DNA of 12,500 bases from Actinidia chinensis (Eukaryota; Streptophyta; Magnoliopsida; Ericales; Actinidiaceae), in the NCBI GenBank assembly GCA_009663005.1, contig CM018914.1, forward strand, positions 57,501 to 70,000, in the 5' to 3' direction. Both the position numbers and the translations under genes were made by a program. Every line of letters begins with the position of its first letter. Position 1 is the stretch's first letter. The notes beneath the pieces are model-generated. The model was given only the letters and a program-made list of their open reading frames with translations, did not search any database and was not told where the DNA came from. Below, piece by piece: positions 1 to 9,361 of this stretch.

Positions 1-2100
1 AACCCAATTTACATGTCAGGGTCCACCTTATTTTTGGTACTTATCATGACCGCCCAATGAGATCCCACCTTCACGATGCCTATTTCTTTCTCAATTTTCG
101 TTTAGGGATTTTCTAATTAATTCCAAGTTACTTACTTGAATACAATAAATCATGGCCGGAAATAAAATTCAAATACCAGACGATGTGTCCATACATAATT
201 ATACAAAATACGCTTACATTCATCCTGAATAACATAGAGCAACACAATTTTTATCCCATATATTTGGTACATCTAAATAAACTATAACATCAGATTTATA
301 TCATTCCGAATGATTTTATAGTATAGGCTTCCACAGTCAACACTAGGGTCACTCCGCCCTTCAATTGCGTTCACTTCGTTCTCATTACCTGAAATGGTTT
401 ACGTACTACTACGTCTTAGCACTAGGCTAGTGTGAGTCACGTTATATAAAATACATGTGCCCTGAAAGTCTACAAACAAGCAATCATTTAATACTTAAAT
501 TATTTTTTTTCATTGTCAATCATTTTGTTTCAACTCATTGGCTCACCTATGCCAAATTTTTCCTTGCTATCATCATATCAAAATCTAAATCATATTGATG
601 GACAACTTTGTGACACACATCCCTTTCACATCACAGTAATTGGGAGCGACCCCAATATATAAATGTGCAATGATATCATCCTCAATCAATCTGGCAATGA
701 ATCTCCTTATTTCATCATAACCCCCGCTATATCTTTTTCCCTAGAGTCGGGGCACCGTTAGAACATGTGTCGCTAAAATCATATTTTCACAAAGTATACA
801 TTTTCACATTCCTGTCACACTTTAAAAATAGCATGCTTTCACATAAAATATCAAGTTTAACATACAACACATGCTATCATTATCCCAAATATTTTAAGTA
901 AGTAAAATATAACAAGACTCAACTTAATGCGTATCTACGCCTTCTCGTATCCACTCGCGTATGCTATGATTGAGGGTTCTCTTCCTTCGTCTTTTGGGTC
1001 GCTAAGTTTAATATTATACTTGCGTAATTTAATGGTCTCATTGCTATGGATTTTACTAAATTTAAGAATTTCTAAGTTTAGCATTTTTTTATAATTCGGA
1101 ATTACTTTCTACAAATTTGTTTATACTTTGTTTTCAAGACATCAGTCGGTTTATGATTTTTATAAAAAGTCTCGTTATAATTTTACTCTACTTTTAACAC
1201 AACATATTAGACACATATATGTATTTACAACAGTAAAATTATTATATATTATACGCTACTTACTATTTTCAAAAATGCCTTCTAACCGCTTCAGTTTCTG
1301 CACAGAATTCCTTCCTGTCATAACTCGGTTATAATTTTTTATAAATACTCTTCGAGATAATTTGACCTCTATAATTTTATAAAAAAACATACTAGACACA
1401 TATATTTTTTCTAAGTAAAAGTATTATAAATTTCTAAACTATTTACTATTTTTTATAAGAACTTTGAACTTTCACAGTTTCTGCACTAAGTTTTACTGCC
1501 ACAGTTTTAGTTTATAATATTTTGGGTATTACAATCATTTCATAAATTTATGAATTAAATAATTAGCGCCTATACATAATAATTGTACCACATATAAAAT
1601 ATTAGATTTTTCGAACATATTAAACTATTTTTTCAAATTCTAAAGTTTCTGTTCAACTATTTCTTTATTTTTTTCCAGTTTAAATTTCTATTAACAGTCT
1701 ACTTTCGCATCACTTAGAGTATGAATTTGAAAGGAGTTGTAAATAAAAGTTGTAGATAATTTTAATATCTTTCTCATGAAACTTAACTTTGTAATTCGGA
1801 CATCATATGAAAAATTTTAATATCATAATACGGTTGCTGTTGAGATGTAAAACAATTTTCTTTCTATCAAATTTTGAATCTTAAAACATCTATATCGATA
1901 CCCTTTTTTTTCGGGTCTTTAGAAGAAACTACTAAAGTCCTTGAACGCAATTGCATCTCCCGTAGAAACAAATTTGAGCAAAACCTATCTTCCTTCTCTC
2001 TCGCTCTCTCAGCCTTTTCTCTCATTCTCTCAGATTTTTCCCTCTCTTTCCTTCTCTTTCCTTAACATTTTGTAAACCCCTTTCCCCCACACACGCATCA
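1..2100. mobile_element. AT-rich gene-free stretch, possible LTR retrotransposon remnant
   Basis: No coding region is recognisable on either strand; the short open frames here are chance frames in AT-rich sequence. Two things suggest the non-coding end (LTR or 3' region) of an LTR retrotransposon, probably Ty3/gypsy-like: a diverged tandem duplication near 1139-1520, and the general texture of T-rich tracts with scattered short GC islands, for example near 740-775. I found no primer-binding site, polypurine tract, paired LTR, or gag/pol protein. The assignment is inference from resemblance only; it could equally be ordinary intergenic DNA. Confidence 0.3.
1139..1520. repeat. Diverged ~180-bp tandem duplication
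   Basis: Two copies are visible, about 1139-1303 and 1319-1486. They share in order a CGGTT(T)ATAAT-type start, a TTTATAAA segment, the string TAGACACATATAT, a TTTACTATTTT segment, and an end in CAGTTTCTGCAC. A third partial copy begins at about 1487 (ACTGCCACAGTTTTAGTTTATAAT). The period is about 180 bp and the copies differ by many substitutions and small indels, so the duplication is old. Such internal tandem blocks are common in long plant LTRs. A protein-coding role is not suggested. Confidence 0.65.
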
Positions 2101-2114
2101 CACATGCACCCACT

Positions 2115-2137
2115 CTCCTCTTTTCACGAAAGAGGAG
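2115..2137. repeat. Perfect 9-bp inverted repeat (hairpin)
   Basis: CTCCTCTTT at 2115-2123 and AAAGAGGAG at 2129-2137 are exact reverse complements separated by 5 bases. The site lies in a pyrimidine-rich stretch next to no recognisable gene, so its role, if any, is unknown. It may mark an edge of the repetitive sequence to its left. Confidence 0.6.
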
Positions 2138-2343
2138 CATCTGTCCCCATTCCAAAGTTTTATTTTGCAATCACACTTTTGTCCCTCCATTTTCAAGTAA
2201 TTACATATCGAAATTTCAATTTTAAATTTTTATCCCAAAGTTATAAATCTTTCAATTTAACCCCAGAAGTAATTAAATGACTTAAATATAATTCCATATT
2301 TCTCATTTCTGAAAAAAAATAAAGACAATTCATGGTCGGGATT

Positions 2344-3100
2344 TACAGAGGCCGACACGATAGTTGACTGTTTTGGCACGGCACGGCACGACAGGACACG
2401 ACTATTAGTCAAGCACGGCATGGGCATGGCCGAATGTGTCAAGGGCTCGATAACGGTACGGCACAACCAGAATGTGGCAAGAATAGCTTAATTATGAAAT
2501 AATTTAAAATAAAATTTAATTAAATAATTGACGTTTTGTGCAACAACTGCTAAACCATAAGCCTGTAAGCACTAACCTACATTTTCCAAATTATTATTTT
2601 TCATGAAACAGGCATTTTTTTTGTGTGTCCAAAATATTTTAAATTTTGGGGCATGTTCTTTATGTGTTTCTTTGAGCACAAAACTACTGTAATTGGTGCT
2701 TTTCAATTAAAAAAAACGGACACGACATATTAAAATACGATCACGTCCAACACGATTACGTAGACGGGCATGACTCCCTCAGGCACGAGTCACAACGACT
2801 AGTTAACGGCCGGCACGGCACGACAACTGATTAGCAGACGGCACGGCACGTCACGACACTAGTCACACTTCTAAAGTTTAGCGGGCCAAACCAACACCGA
2901 ACACGATTAAGTAGCGGGCCGGCACGGCACGACATGAATAAAGCAAAATGCCACGAACGACACGATTAAAAAAGGCACGGCACGCTTAAAAAGGCACGAG
3001 ACAACGCACGATAAGTAAAGGTCCGGCACTTCACGAAGCACGACGGGCACGAAAGAAAAAGTGGCACTTCACGACACGGGCGGCACGTTTGACACCTCTA
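2344..3100. mobile_element. hAT-like non-autonomous DNA transposon(s) with GGCACG subterminal repeats
   Basis: The GC-rich string GGCACGGCACG recurs at 2375, 2812, 2840, 2921 and 2974, with many looser variants (CACGACACG, GGCACGAG). All lie in an otherwise AT-rich region and flank an AT-rich core (about 2480-2715). The right end, read inward on the minus strand, begins TAGAGGTGTCAAACGTGCC, which fits the terminal inverted repeats of plant hAT elements. A second similar end (TAGAAGTGTGAC on the minus strand) ends at 2873, so two elements may be nested or adjacent. The left end TACAGAGGCCGACACG at 2344 is a weaker match, and no clean 8-bp target duplication is evident. There is no transposase. 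Family assignment is by terminal and subterminal structure only. Confidence 0.5.
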
Positions 3101-3585
3101 GTGGGGTGCATTTGAGGTTTCCCTTTGGGGTACCCATAGCATTTTTCTCTAGTTTTTAGTGGCATTCTCGCTCCGGTTTTAGGTTTTGTGCTTATGGTAA
3201 ACGTTTTTTTCTCACAAGTGATGAGTTTAATAATGGTGGTTGTTACTCTCACGGTACGAGATTGAAGTATAGGCCTGAGATTGTGATGGGTGGGAATCAT
3301 CTTGTACTTGATTGTGTGTTGTTAGTCGGTTCTTGGCTATTTCCTTGAGCCACGAATTGTGCTTTCATTGTTCGGTGAAGAAATCCCCCTTTTAATAAAG
3401 GATCAAAGGTACTCTATATCTCCCTTCCTTTGACTGAATTTAAATGGAATCGTTTGTGTCGCTTGCCAAAAAAAGCAGCAGCAGCAATATTTTTCGCTAA
3501 GCTTTCTCTAATTGACTTGATGGCATTTTTATCAAGGTTGATCTCTGTAGTCCACCTCTAGATGTGACTTTAATTGCATGTCATT
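3101..3585. other. Spacer without recognisable feature
   Basis: This 485-bp stretch between the hAT-like element and the foldback element is less AT-skewed than its neighbours. It contains a short AGCAGCAGCAGCA run near 3474. I recognise no exon, RNA gene or element end in it. It may be original host sequence upstream of the RCL1 pseudogene, into which both elements landed. Confidence 0.5.
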
Positions 3586-3594
3586 TTCATTTTT
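3586..3594. repeat. Left 9-bp target site duplication of foldback element
   Basis: TTCATTTTT directly precedes the element's GGGGGAATTACAC end. It matches TTCATTTTG at the other end in 8 of 9 bases, as expected for an older insertion. Confidence 0.65.
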
Positions 3595-3879
3595 GGGGGA
3601 ATTACACGACCTCCCCTGAGTTTTTTTCTTTAATAACACAAAGTAACTCTTGAGATTTGAACAAGTAAGTGATCTCTCCTGAGGTTTGAAAATTATGCTG
3701 ACACTTCCCTTGACACCACTTTTCTCTTCTTTTTTCTGATAAAATGACCAAATGGCCCCCTCTTCTCATCCATCCTCTCTCTCTCTTCCCCTTTCTTCTC
3801 TCTTTTTTGTCACCCTTTTATTTTATTTTGTTTACTTTTTATTATATTTTTTTAAAACCCTTTAAATTCATAATAAAAC

Positions 3880-4250
3880 ATACATTCTCTTTTTTGTTCA
3901 CTTTTTTCTTATTGTTTATAACCTTTTATTTTATTTTATATTTTTATTAATATTTTCTTTTAATACCCTTTGATATATTTTATATATTTCACAACAAATG
4001 AATCGCTTTTTTTGTTATTTTTTTAATTTTTTTATGTAACTCTTCTATTTTTTTATTTTTTACTTTTTATTATTATTTTTTCTTTAATATCTTGATTAAT
4101 TATTTTTAAACAAAAATAAATCACTTTTTTGTTACTTTTTTTATTTTTTTTTGTATCCTTTTATTTTTTTTTATTTTTTATTTTTTATTTTATTATTTTT
4201 TTTAATACCCTTTTGCCTCATTTTTTTTTCATATCATTTGATTTTTTTCT
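3880..4250. repeat. ~120-bp tandem units in left arm of foldback element
   Basis: Recurrent markers near 3882, 4001 and 4121 (ATTC/AATC/AATCAC followed by CTTTTTTGTTA-like text) are spaced about 119-120 bp. They are the reverse complement of the units in the right arm. About three units can be followed before the T-runs become too simple to align by eye. Confidence 0.5.
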
Positions 4251-4439
4251 CTTTTAATACTCTCGAATTTATTTTTGTAAATATTTTACAATAATGTCTC
4301 TCAAGACTAGTATTAAAAAAAAAGAATCAAAAGGGGTAATAAAAAATAAAAATAACAAAATAATCAAAGGGTATATAAAATAATACATAAAAAATAAAAA
4401 TAAAAAAATAAAAGAGTACAAAAAAATTAAAATATAACA

Positions 4440-4990
4440 AAAAAGGTGATACATTTTTTTTATTAAAAAAAAATTAATTAAAGGGTATTAAAGAAAAAAA
4501 AATTAAAAAAAAATTATTAAAAAAAACATAAGAGCTACATAAAGAAAAAAATAAGAAAAAATAAAAAAGGAAATTTATTTTTTTAAATAAAATTAAATCA
4601 AAAGGGCTAAGACAAATAATAATAAAAAGTAAAAAACAATAGAAGGGTACATAAAGAAAAAAAATAACAAAAAATAACAAAAACGAGATTCATTTTTTGT
4701 TAAATTAAAATTAATCAAAGGATATTAAAAAAAATAATTAATAAACAATAAAAAATAAATAGAAGAGTACATAAAGAAAAAAAATAACAAAAAATAACAA
4801 AAAAAAGGGATTCATTTTTTGTTAAATAATTAATCAAAGGGTAATAAAAGAAAAATAATAATAAAATATAAAATAGAAATAACAAAGGGTACAAAATACA
4901 AAAAAAAAATAAAAAAAAGTAATAAAAAAAGAAAATTTATTTGTAATTTAAAAATATAAATTAAAGTGTTATTAAAAAAAATAAAAATAA
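4440..4990. repeat. ~120-bp tandem units in right arm of foldback element
   Basis: An ATTCATTTTTTGTTAAAT-like block recurs at about 4451, 4571, 4691, 4813 and 4934, so the period is 120-122 bp. Between these blocks the order AATCAAAGGGTATTAAA, then GAAGRGTACATAAAG, then AATAACAAAAAATAAC is repeated with decay. This arm has more units than the left arm, which explains its greater length (about 950 against 670 bp). Confidence 0.6.
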
Positions 4991-5145
4991 AAATAAAAAA
5001 AAATAAAAGGGTTAGGGTTTGCAAAAAGAGAGAGAGAAGGGGGGACAGAGAGGGATGGATGAGAGAGAGGAGGGGCATTTGGTCATTTCATAAAGGAATG
5101 GAAAAAAGGGAGAGAAAAGTGGGTAAAGGGGGTGTCAAGATAAAG

Positions 5146-5185
<40 letters not shown>

Positions 5186-5258
5186 GCAGGGGTACTTTAT
5201 GTATTATAGTTTGTTTTTTTTTTGGTTAAACTGCAGGGGAGGTCAATGTACTTCTCCC

Positions 5259-5267
5259 TTCATTTTG
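5259..5267. repeat. Right 9-bp target site duplication of foldback element
   Basis: TTCATTTTG immediately follows the right terminus (...CTTCTCCC) and pairs with TTCATTTTT on the left, differing at the last base. Confidence 0.65.
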
Positions 5268-5767
5268 ATAACTCAGTATCTATTGGACTAACTAATCGAG
5301 ACCAATCCCCCCCGCTGTCCACAAGTAAGGGAATTTAAAAGTGGGGGCAAGCGCAACGGATCTAATACAGGAATTGATAAAACATGAAGTGTGAATCAAA
5401 TCAGGACTAAAAGTTTCATGAGGCTCCTGATGGCCAGGACTACCAATCACGTAAACCTTTGGGCTTAGTGAATTCATTTTCATGAACTGTAATTCGAAGA
5501 ATTATGTGTTCATATTAATACCTCTGCAAAGTAAGAGAACAGAATTAGTGTATTTCAGACAATATTATTCTGTATGGAAAGGGACTGCCTTAACACATGA
5601 AGGATTAAACTATTTTATGAAATTGCTTTATATCTGTTTTTTTCTGATAAGTGATTATAACTTATGGTAATGCTCAGATAGTTTCTTAGATTAAGTTCAA
5701 TACTTGGAAAAATGTTGTTGGTATATAGAGAACAGTTTATCAGTGGGCCCCCTCTAGTCCAATCACA
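5268..5767. other. Upstream region of the RCL1 pseudogene, no gene seen
   Basis: No exon or element is recognised. The stretch directly precedes the first recognisable RCL1 codons and would have held the promoter, 5' UTR and start codon of that gene. I could not identify a credible start ATG or core promoter, so the 5' limit of the pseudogene is unknown. Confidence 0.4.
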
Positions 5768-5776
5768 GGCTCCCAG

Positions 5777-5953
5777 TAGGGGCGGAGGCAACAAGGCCCA
5801 GGGTTGGCAGCTGCCCCTGAAGTTGATTTTTTATTTTTAAATTAATAGTTTCAGATTTTTTTGTTCAAATTTGCCCCATCAAAAATTCTAAATTACCCCC
5901 TAGAATTTTTTCCAATGATGTCCCTCTAAATGTTGTCCATAACTCCGCCACTA
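5777..5953. mobile_element. 177-bp hAT MITE (Tip100-like) inside RCL1 exon
   Basis: The left end TAGGGGCGGAG and the right end CTCCGCCACTA are inverted repeats matching at 10 of 11 bases. They resemble the CAGGGGCGGAG termini known from Tip100-type hAT elements. The direct repeat TCCCAG abuts both ends (5771-5776 and 5954-5959), a clear target duplication, although hAT usually gives 8 bp and two bases appear lost or changed. Removing the insert rejoins GGCTCCCAG to CTATCG within the RCL1 N-terminal coding relic. There is no coding capacity. Confidence 0.8.
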
Positions 5954-6605
5954 TCCCAGCTATCGTAAAGAATTGGGTTTCGCTTATCTTACCTTGGATC
6001 GATGAATATGGTGGCGGTCAGTACAAGGCGCTCCATTTTTCCTTAAACGAGATTTGGCTGTACATGGCCCGTCATACCCACTAAGAACATTGTGCATTGA
6101 AATCTCATTGCTTGACATTGGTGGTCTATCAATTGGCTGTATGCTTTGATTTTGAGCACATTGACAAATCATGTGTCATGCTTTCAGCGATTGACAAACG
6201 ATCAAGGATCCTATGTGATACGTTGCGATCAAACAACCTTACCAATGCTGAAGTGTTTCGGGGTTCCTCAGAAGGATGGAGTTGAAAATGAAATTCGTGG
6301 TGGTCCTCTCATGGTGGTGGAGAAGTTTTTCTTTCGGTTCCTATTGTCAAAGATAGTTTAAAGGTGGGTTTCCAATATAAGAGCTGTTTCATTTCGCTTC
6401 TTTTTTCTCTTATATCGGTTTACTCTAAAGGCATCTTCTGGATTGACAAGGGAATGGTAAAGAGATTAGGGGAGTTACTTTGTCAACAAGAGTGCCCCTC
6501 AATTGGAGAATCACATGATATTGTAAGCTCGTGGAATCTTAATCGGCTTGTTGCCGGATGTTTACAATATCTACTGCACATACATCTGGACAACAAAGCT
6601 GGAAA

Positions 6606-7536
6606 GTATGGTTATATGGTTCAATACGTCCTCTAGTGGTAGTTTTCTTGTTTGGAATATACAAATTAATGTCTAAGAGCCATCTACTATAAGTTTGAAT
6701 GTAATGTTTTTTTATTTTTTTCTCATTTAACACACTCAGTTGAGTCATACATTTTCTCACTTAAGACACTTTTAGCTAGTGCTTGGAGCACCCGTATACT
6801 CACTTAACTTAACCACACTTGGTGCAATATTGATGGATTGTGTGTGTTCATGAATGAATTTGACTGCCTAGTGCAAACGAAAATTCTGTATTTTCCAATG
6901 TTGGTTTTTTTGCTTTAGAAACCTAGTTGATGTCGAAACGTCCCTACACTATTGAGACTCAATACCATCGCGACAACCAACGGCAGAAAATTCCTCCTTC
7001 GTTTTAGCTTTCGCGGTTTTGTGATTTATCATTTTTGAGAGATTTGATTGGCCAATTACTGGGGTTATTTTAAAATCCATTTTGGTTGAGGATTTTGACA
7101 GAAGGGCGGGCTGGTCTTTTTGCTTTTGTTATGTCCGAATTGAGGCTTAACCACTCAATTTTTAACCGTTTTTGGTAATTTGTAATTTCCATTTTTAGCT
7201 TAGTTAGCAGTATTTCCTTTACCTAGTTTCTTAAAAATTAGTTCTATTCCAAATACCTTGTAAGCCTCTAGGCAATTCCCAATCAAAGTTTTGTGTGTAT
7301 TTATAATATTTTATAGTGGTTTCTCTTAACCTTTGTGTTTGTGAGATTTGCGTGTTGCTTGTCTTTCTCTCCCATGGCACCTATTCTCTGCGCTTCAACA
7401 CTCACGCACAATTTTGGCCCACTTTAACAGCACTATCTTCAAGCAAACAATTTTCCACATCCACTTTGGATCATCTAAGTTCTTGTATTAAAATTCGTGG
7501 CATGATTGGTCTTATCTGGAGGTAGTTTTTTGGAAG
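6606..7536 (+). other. Long intron of the RCL1 pseudogene
   Basis: This 931-bp stretch separates TSGQQSWK from SPGYGISLVAE, which are adjacent in RCL1 proteins. It starts GTATGG and ends GGAAG. No exon is recognised within it. It has repeat-like texture (near 6915-6990 CGAAACGTCC... and ATACCATCGCGAC) that may be a transposon fragment I cannot classify. The splice phase is off by one base, as expected after decay. Confidence 0.65.
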
Positions 7537-7659
7537 GTCACCAGGTTATGGAATTTCACTAGTTGCTGAACTACGTCCTGGTTGCTTCATCTCTGCTGAC
7601 ACGGCAATACGGCATTTGTTAATATCGAAACACCCTGAAAGTTTTTGCTGTATATATCA

Positions 7660-7882
7660 CTAGTAATTGTCCGTGCCCATCATGGGCACTACCGTAAAAA
7701 AATTACTTTTACGCGTATTTTTAGAGTTTTTATAATCTTAAAAAAATAGATAAATTCATTTATAACGAAAATATATAGTCTATAAAATAGAGAACAAATT
7801 AAAAACTACAATAATTTTGAAAAAATTTGCTAGTTTAGGAGAAAGAGGGGGAAAGAAGAGGTGTTTTAGTTTTTTTTGGTGT

Positions 7883-7914
<32 letters not shown>

Positions 7915-8141
7915 AATATCCCCAGATTAATATTTTTTTTCCTTAATAAGAACCGGGTACGTGGGTCTCACATTTATGATAATGAGAAAGTTATATTTTT
8001 GGGAGAAAAAAAAATAATCCTCGGGTAAATTTCAGCCGTTTAAATTAATGTTAAATTAAGATGTCAATCCGTGTATAAATCGTGCAGGAGATTAGTTTGA
8101 AATTCAAAATGAGTTGTAATTTATAATATAAATTATATTGA
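7660..8141 (-). mobile_element. Helitron-like non-autonomous element (3' end clear, 5' end tentative)
   Basis: Read on the minus strand, the element ends with a 17-base hairpin, nine more bases, then CTAG followed by host T (7659). That is the standard Helitron 3' terminus. The 5' end should be TC preceded by A; A|TCAATATAATTTATATT at 8142-8125 fits and gives 482 bp, but AT-rich sequence offers other choices, for example a TCTCTATTTTATAG start at about 7793. The element lies between RCL1 exon 3 and the last exon. There is no RepHel protein, so it is non-autonomous. Confidence 0.6.
7673..7689 (-). repeat. Helitron 3' terminal hairpin
   Basis: GTGCCCAT and ATGGGCAC are exact reverse complements around a single central base. 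The hairpin sits 9 bases from the CTAG terminus. Helitrons use such a hairpin as the replication terminator. Confidence 0.75.
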
Positions 8142-8468
8142 TTACCGTGGAGCTTTAAGTATGTTTTGCCAAATAGTAATTGCCCTTAATTATGCATTTT
8201 CAAGATGGTTCTTTTTGGTTCTCACTTGATTTTTCAGCAAACATTATTTATGTTTTGTTTTAGGCATACACAGGGTTCACTGTTCCTTCATTATGTCCTG
8301 TTTAAGGGTTGCGTTGGGGAACTCTCACTGTAATGGAGAAGAGACTTCAGGAACATGTCATGAGACTTTCTGGACATTACATTTGCCATCGAAGCGAGAT
8401 AATTAAACAGGAACGGTCACACTGTAGGTGATGGATGTGAGTTGAGAAGGTTGTCCAGAAAATTTTCG

Positions 8469-8840
8469 TACAAGCTGGCCGTTAAACGATTCTTTAACTC
8501 AGATTTGTTTGTTTCAAGTCGGGAGAAGATGCAGATTCTGTGTGCCTTGGGTGTGGTGGGGTATGGTCCTCTTGGCTTGCAATTTGACACGGTCCCTCAG
8601 GTGGAAAGAACGTTTTTTTTCTTTTTACCCACCCCCGGGGTAAGCGCAGTTGAGAAGTTTGGATTGCGGCAGGTGTAGTGTGTGTGGGGCACGTTTCGAG
8701 CCTACAGCTGTGTCCAATCCTGCTAAAATTTACATTGTAGATTAGTCTGGGCAGCTAGACCTCCACTGTTCAAGCTTTGGGGGCCGTATTGAGCACCTGA
8801 GAAGCTGCCTAAGACACTGTGGTTAATAAAAAAAAAAAAC
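8469..8840 (+). other. 3' flank of the RCL1 pseudogene ending in an A-tract
   Basis: Reading continues past the lost RCL1 stop through an apparent open frame to about 8678, which I regard as read-through rather than coding. A sequence AATAAAA at 8825 runs into about 12 consecutive A's (8828-8839). It could be the old polyadenylation region, a simple A-tract, or the tail of a short retroelement. The family's C-terminus is complete at LSRKFS, so untranslated sequence is expected here. Confidence 0.4.
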
Positions 8841-9361
8841 TTTATTTTTTTGGAATGTTTCCCTTATGCAGATATCAATATCGACTATATTCTTAGTAAT
8901 CAGGCATTTGACGCCCCCAATGGGTGGCTATCATTTTTAACTGGTAAAATATTACACTTAAATATTTGTACCAACCCGAACATTACTTACTTTATCTTTG
9001 TGAATCAGGGAGTTCATTTAAAGCAGTAAATCCATTTTTAATATAAACGGATCCAAAGTAGATCAATTTTCACATATTGGCTCTCATATGGTGGAGTACT
9101 TTACAATTTTGGGAACAAAATTCCTACAATCATCTGTTTTTTATTTATACGAGTAATGCTATAAAAAATAACAATTCCTTAAAAAAAAATTATTCAATAA
9201 TATTAACACCAATCATGTCACTCAAGTGAGTAATATTTCATATTTTAAAGCTTCATTTATTTCATAACACATTAGTAAATAACAAAAATTATTAACATTG
9301 TAAGTTTATACTGTATTTCCATTACATTAAAAAGGGAAAACAAAAAGAATATAGGTTCGAA
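8841..9361. other. Intergenic spacer, nothing recognised
   Basis: AT-rich sequence between the two pseudogenes, with no coding relic, RNA gene or element end that I can support. Only simple A and T runs stand out. Confidence 0.5.

Larger units (their letters stand above)
3595..5258. mobile_element. Large foldback element (MULE-like non-autonomous TIR element)
   Basis: The left end reads GGGGGAATTACACGACCTCC. The right end read backwards is GGGAGAAGTACATTGACCTC, so the termini are inverted copies, and both continue CCCTG. Further inside, the left strings CTTGACACC, CACTTTTCTCT and ATGACCAAATG, then CATCCATC, recur in the same order on the minus strand of the right arm between 5040 and 5140. 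The left arm is T-rich (about 3595-4261) and the right arm A-rich (about 4309-5258), meeting at a short loop bounded by TAATACT and AGTATTA. A near-identical 9-bp duplication flanks the element, the size usual for Mutator-like elements. There is no transposase. The whole element could fold into a hairpin of several hundred base pairs and would be a good small-RNA source. Superfamily is inference from TSD length and end sequence. Confidence 0.8.
5768..8468 (+). pseudogene. RCL1: RCL1 (RNA 3'-terminal phosphate cyclase-like protein) pseudogene, introns retained
   Basis: RCL1 is a nucleolar factor for pre-rRNA cleavage in 18S rRNA maturation, a cyclase-family protein that lacks cyclase activity. 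Relics follow the family in order. First exon: GSQ (5768-5776), a TWP (6062-6070), EISLL (6099-6113), LTNDQGSYV (6191-6217), TTLPMLKCFGVP (6233-6268), then GGGEVFLSVPIVKDSLK (6313-6363) one frame off. A 67-bp GT-AG intron (6364-6430) follows. Exon 2 (6431-6605) has WIDKGMVKRL, LPDVY and TSGQQSWK. Exon 3 (from about 7537) has SPGYGISLVAE then LRPGCFISADTAI. The last exon (from 8264) has DFLDITFAIEA and LSRKFS at the C-terminus. Multiple frameshifts, in-frame stops (for example TGA 8361-8363) and a missing block after EISLL break the frame. The usual stop is read as TAC (8469). The segment between ADTAI and the last exon is missing. The identification comes from recalled family motifs; retained introns show it is not a retrocopy. 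Confidence 0.85.

Noticed and set aside
3474..3487. AGCAGCAGCAGCA microsatellite
   Set aside because: About four triplets only; too short to be notable and in no recognisable gene.
5007..5021. TTAGGGTTT string resembling plant telomere repeat
   Set aside because: It is a single occurrence inside the foldback arm, not an array.
3744..5229. Several open frames rich in F/I/L or K
   Set aside because: They are translations of the T-rich and A-rich arms of the foldback element. Hydrophobic runs here come from poly(T) and are not membrane proteins.
5984..6172. Minus-strand 62-codon open frame
   Set aside because: It is the shadow of the RCL1 first-exon relic on the + strand and has no recognisable domain.
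8442..8678. 78-codon + strand open frame
   Set aside because: It begins with the last RCL1 residues (RRLSRKFS) and continues only because the old stop position now reads TAC. The remainder shows no family resemblance.
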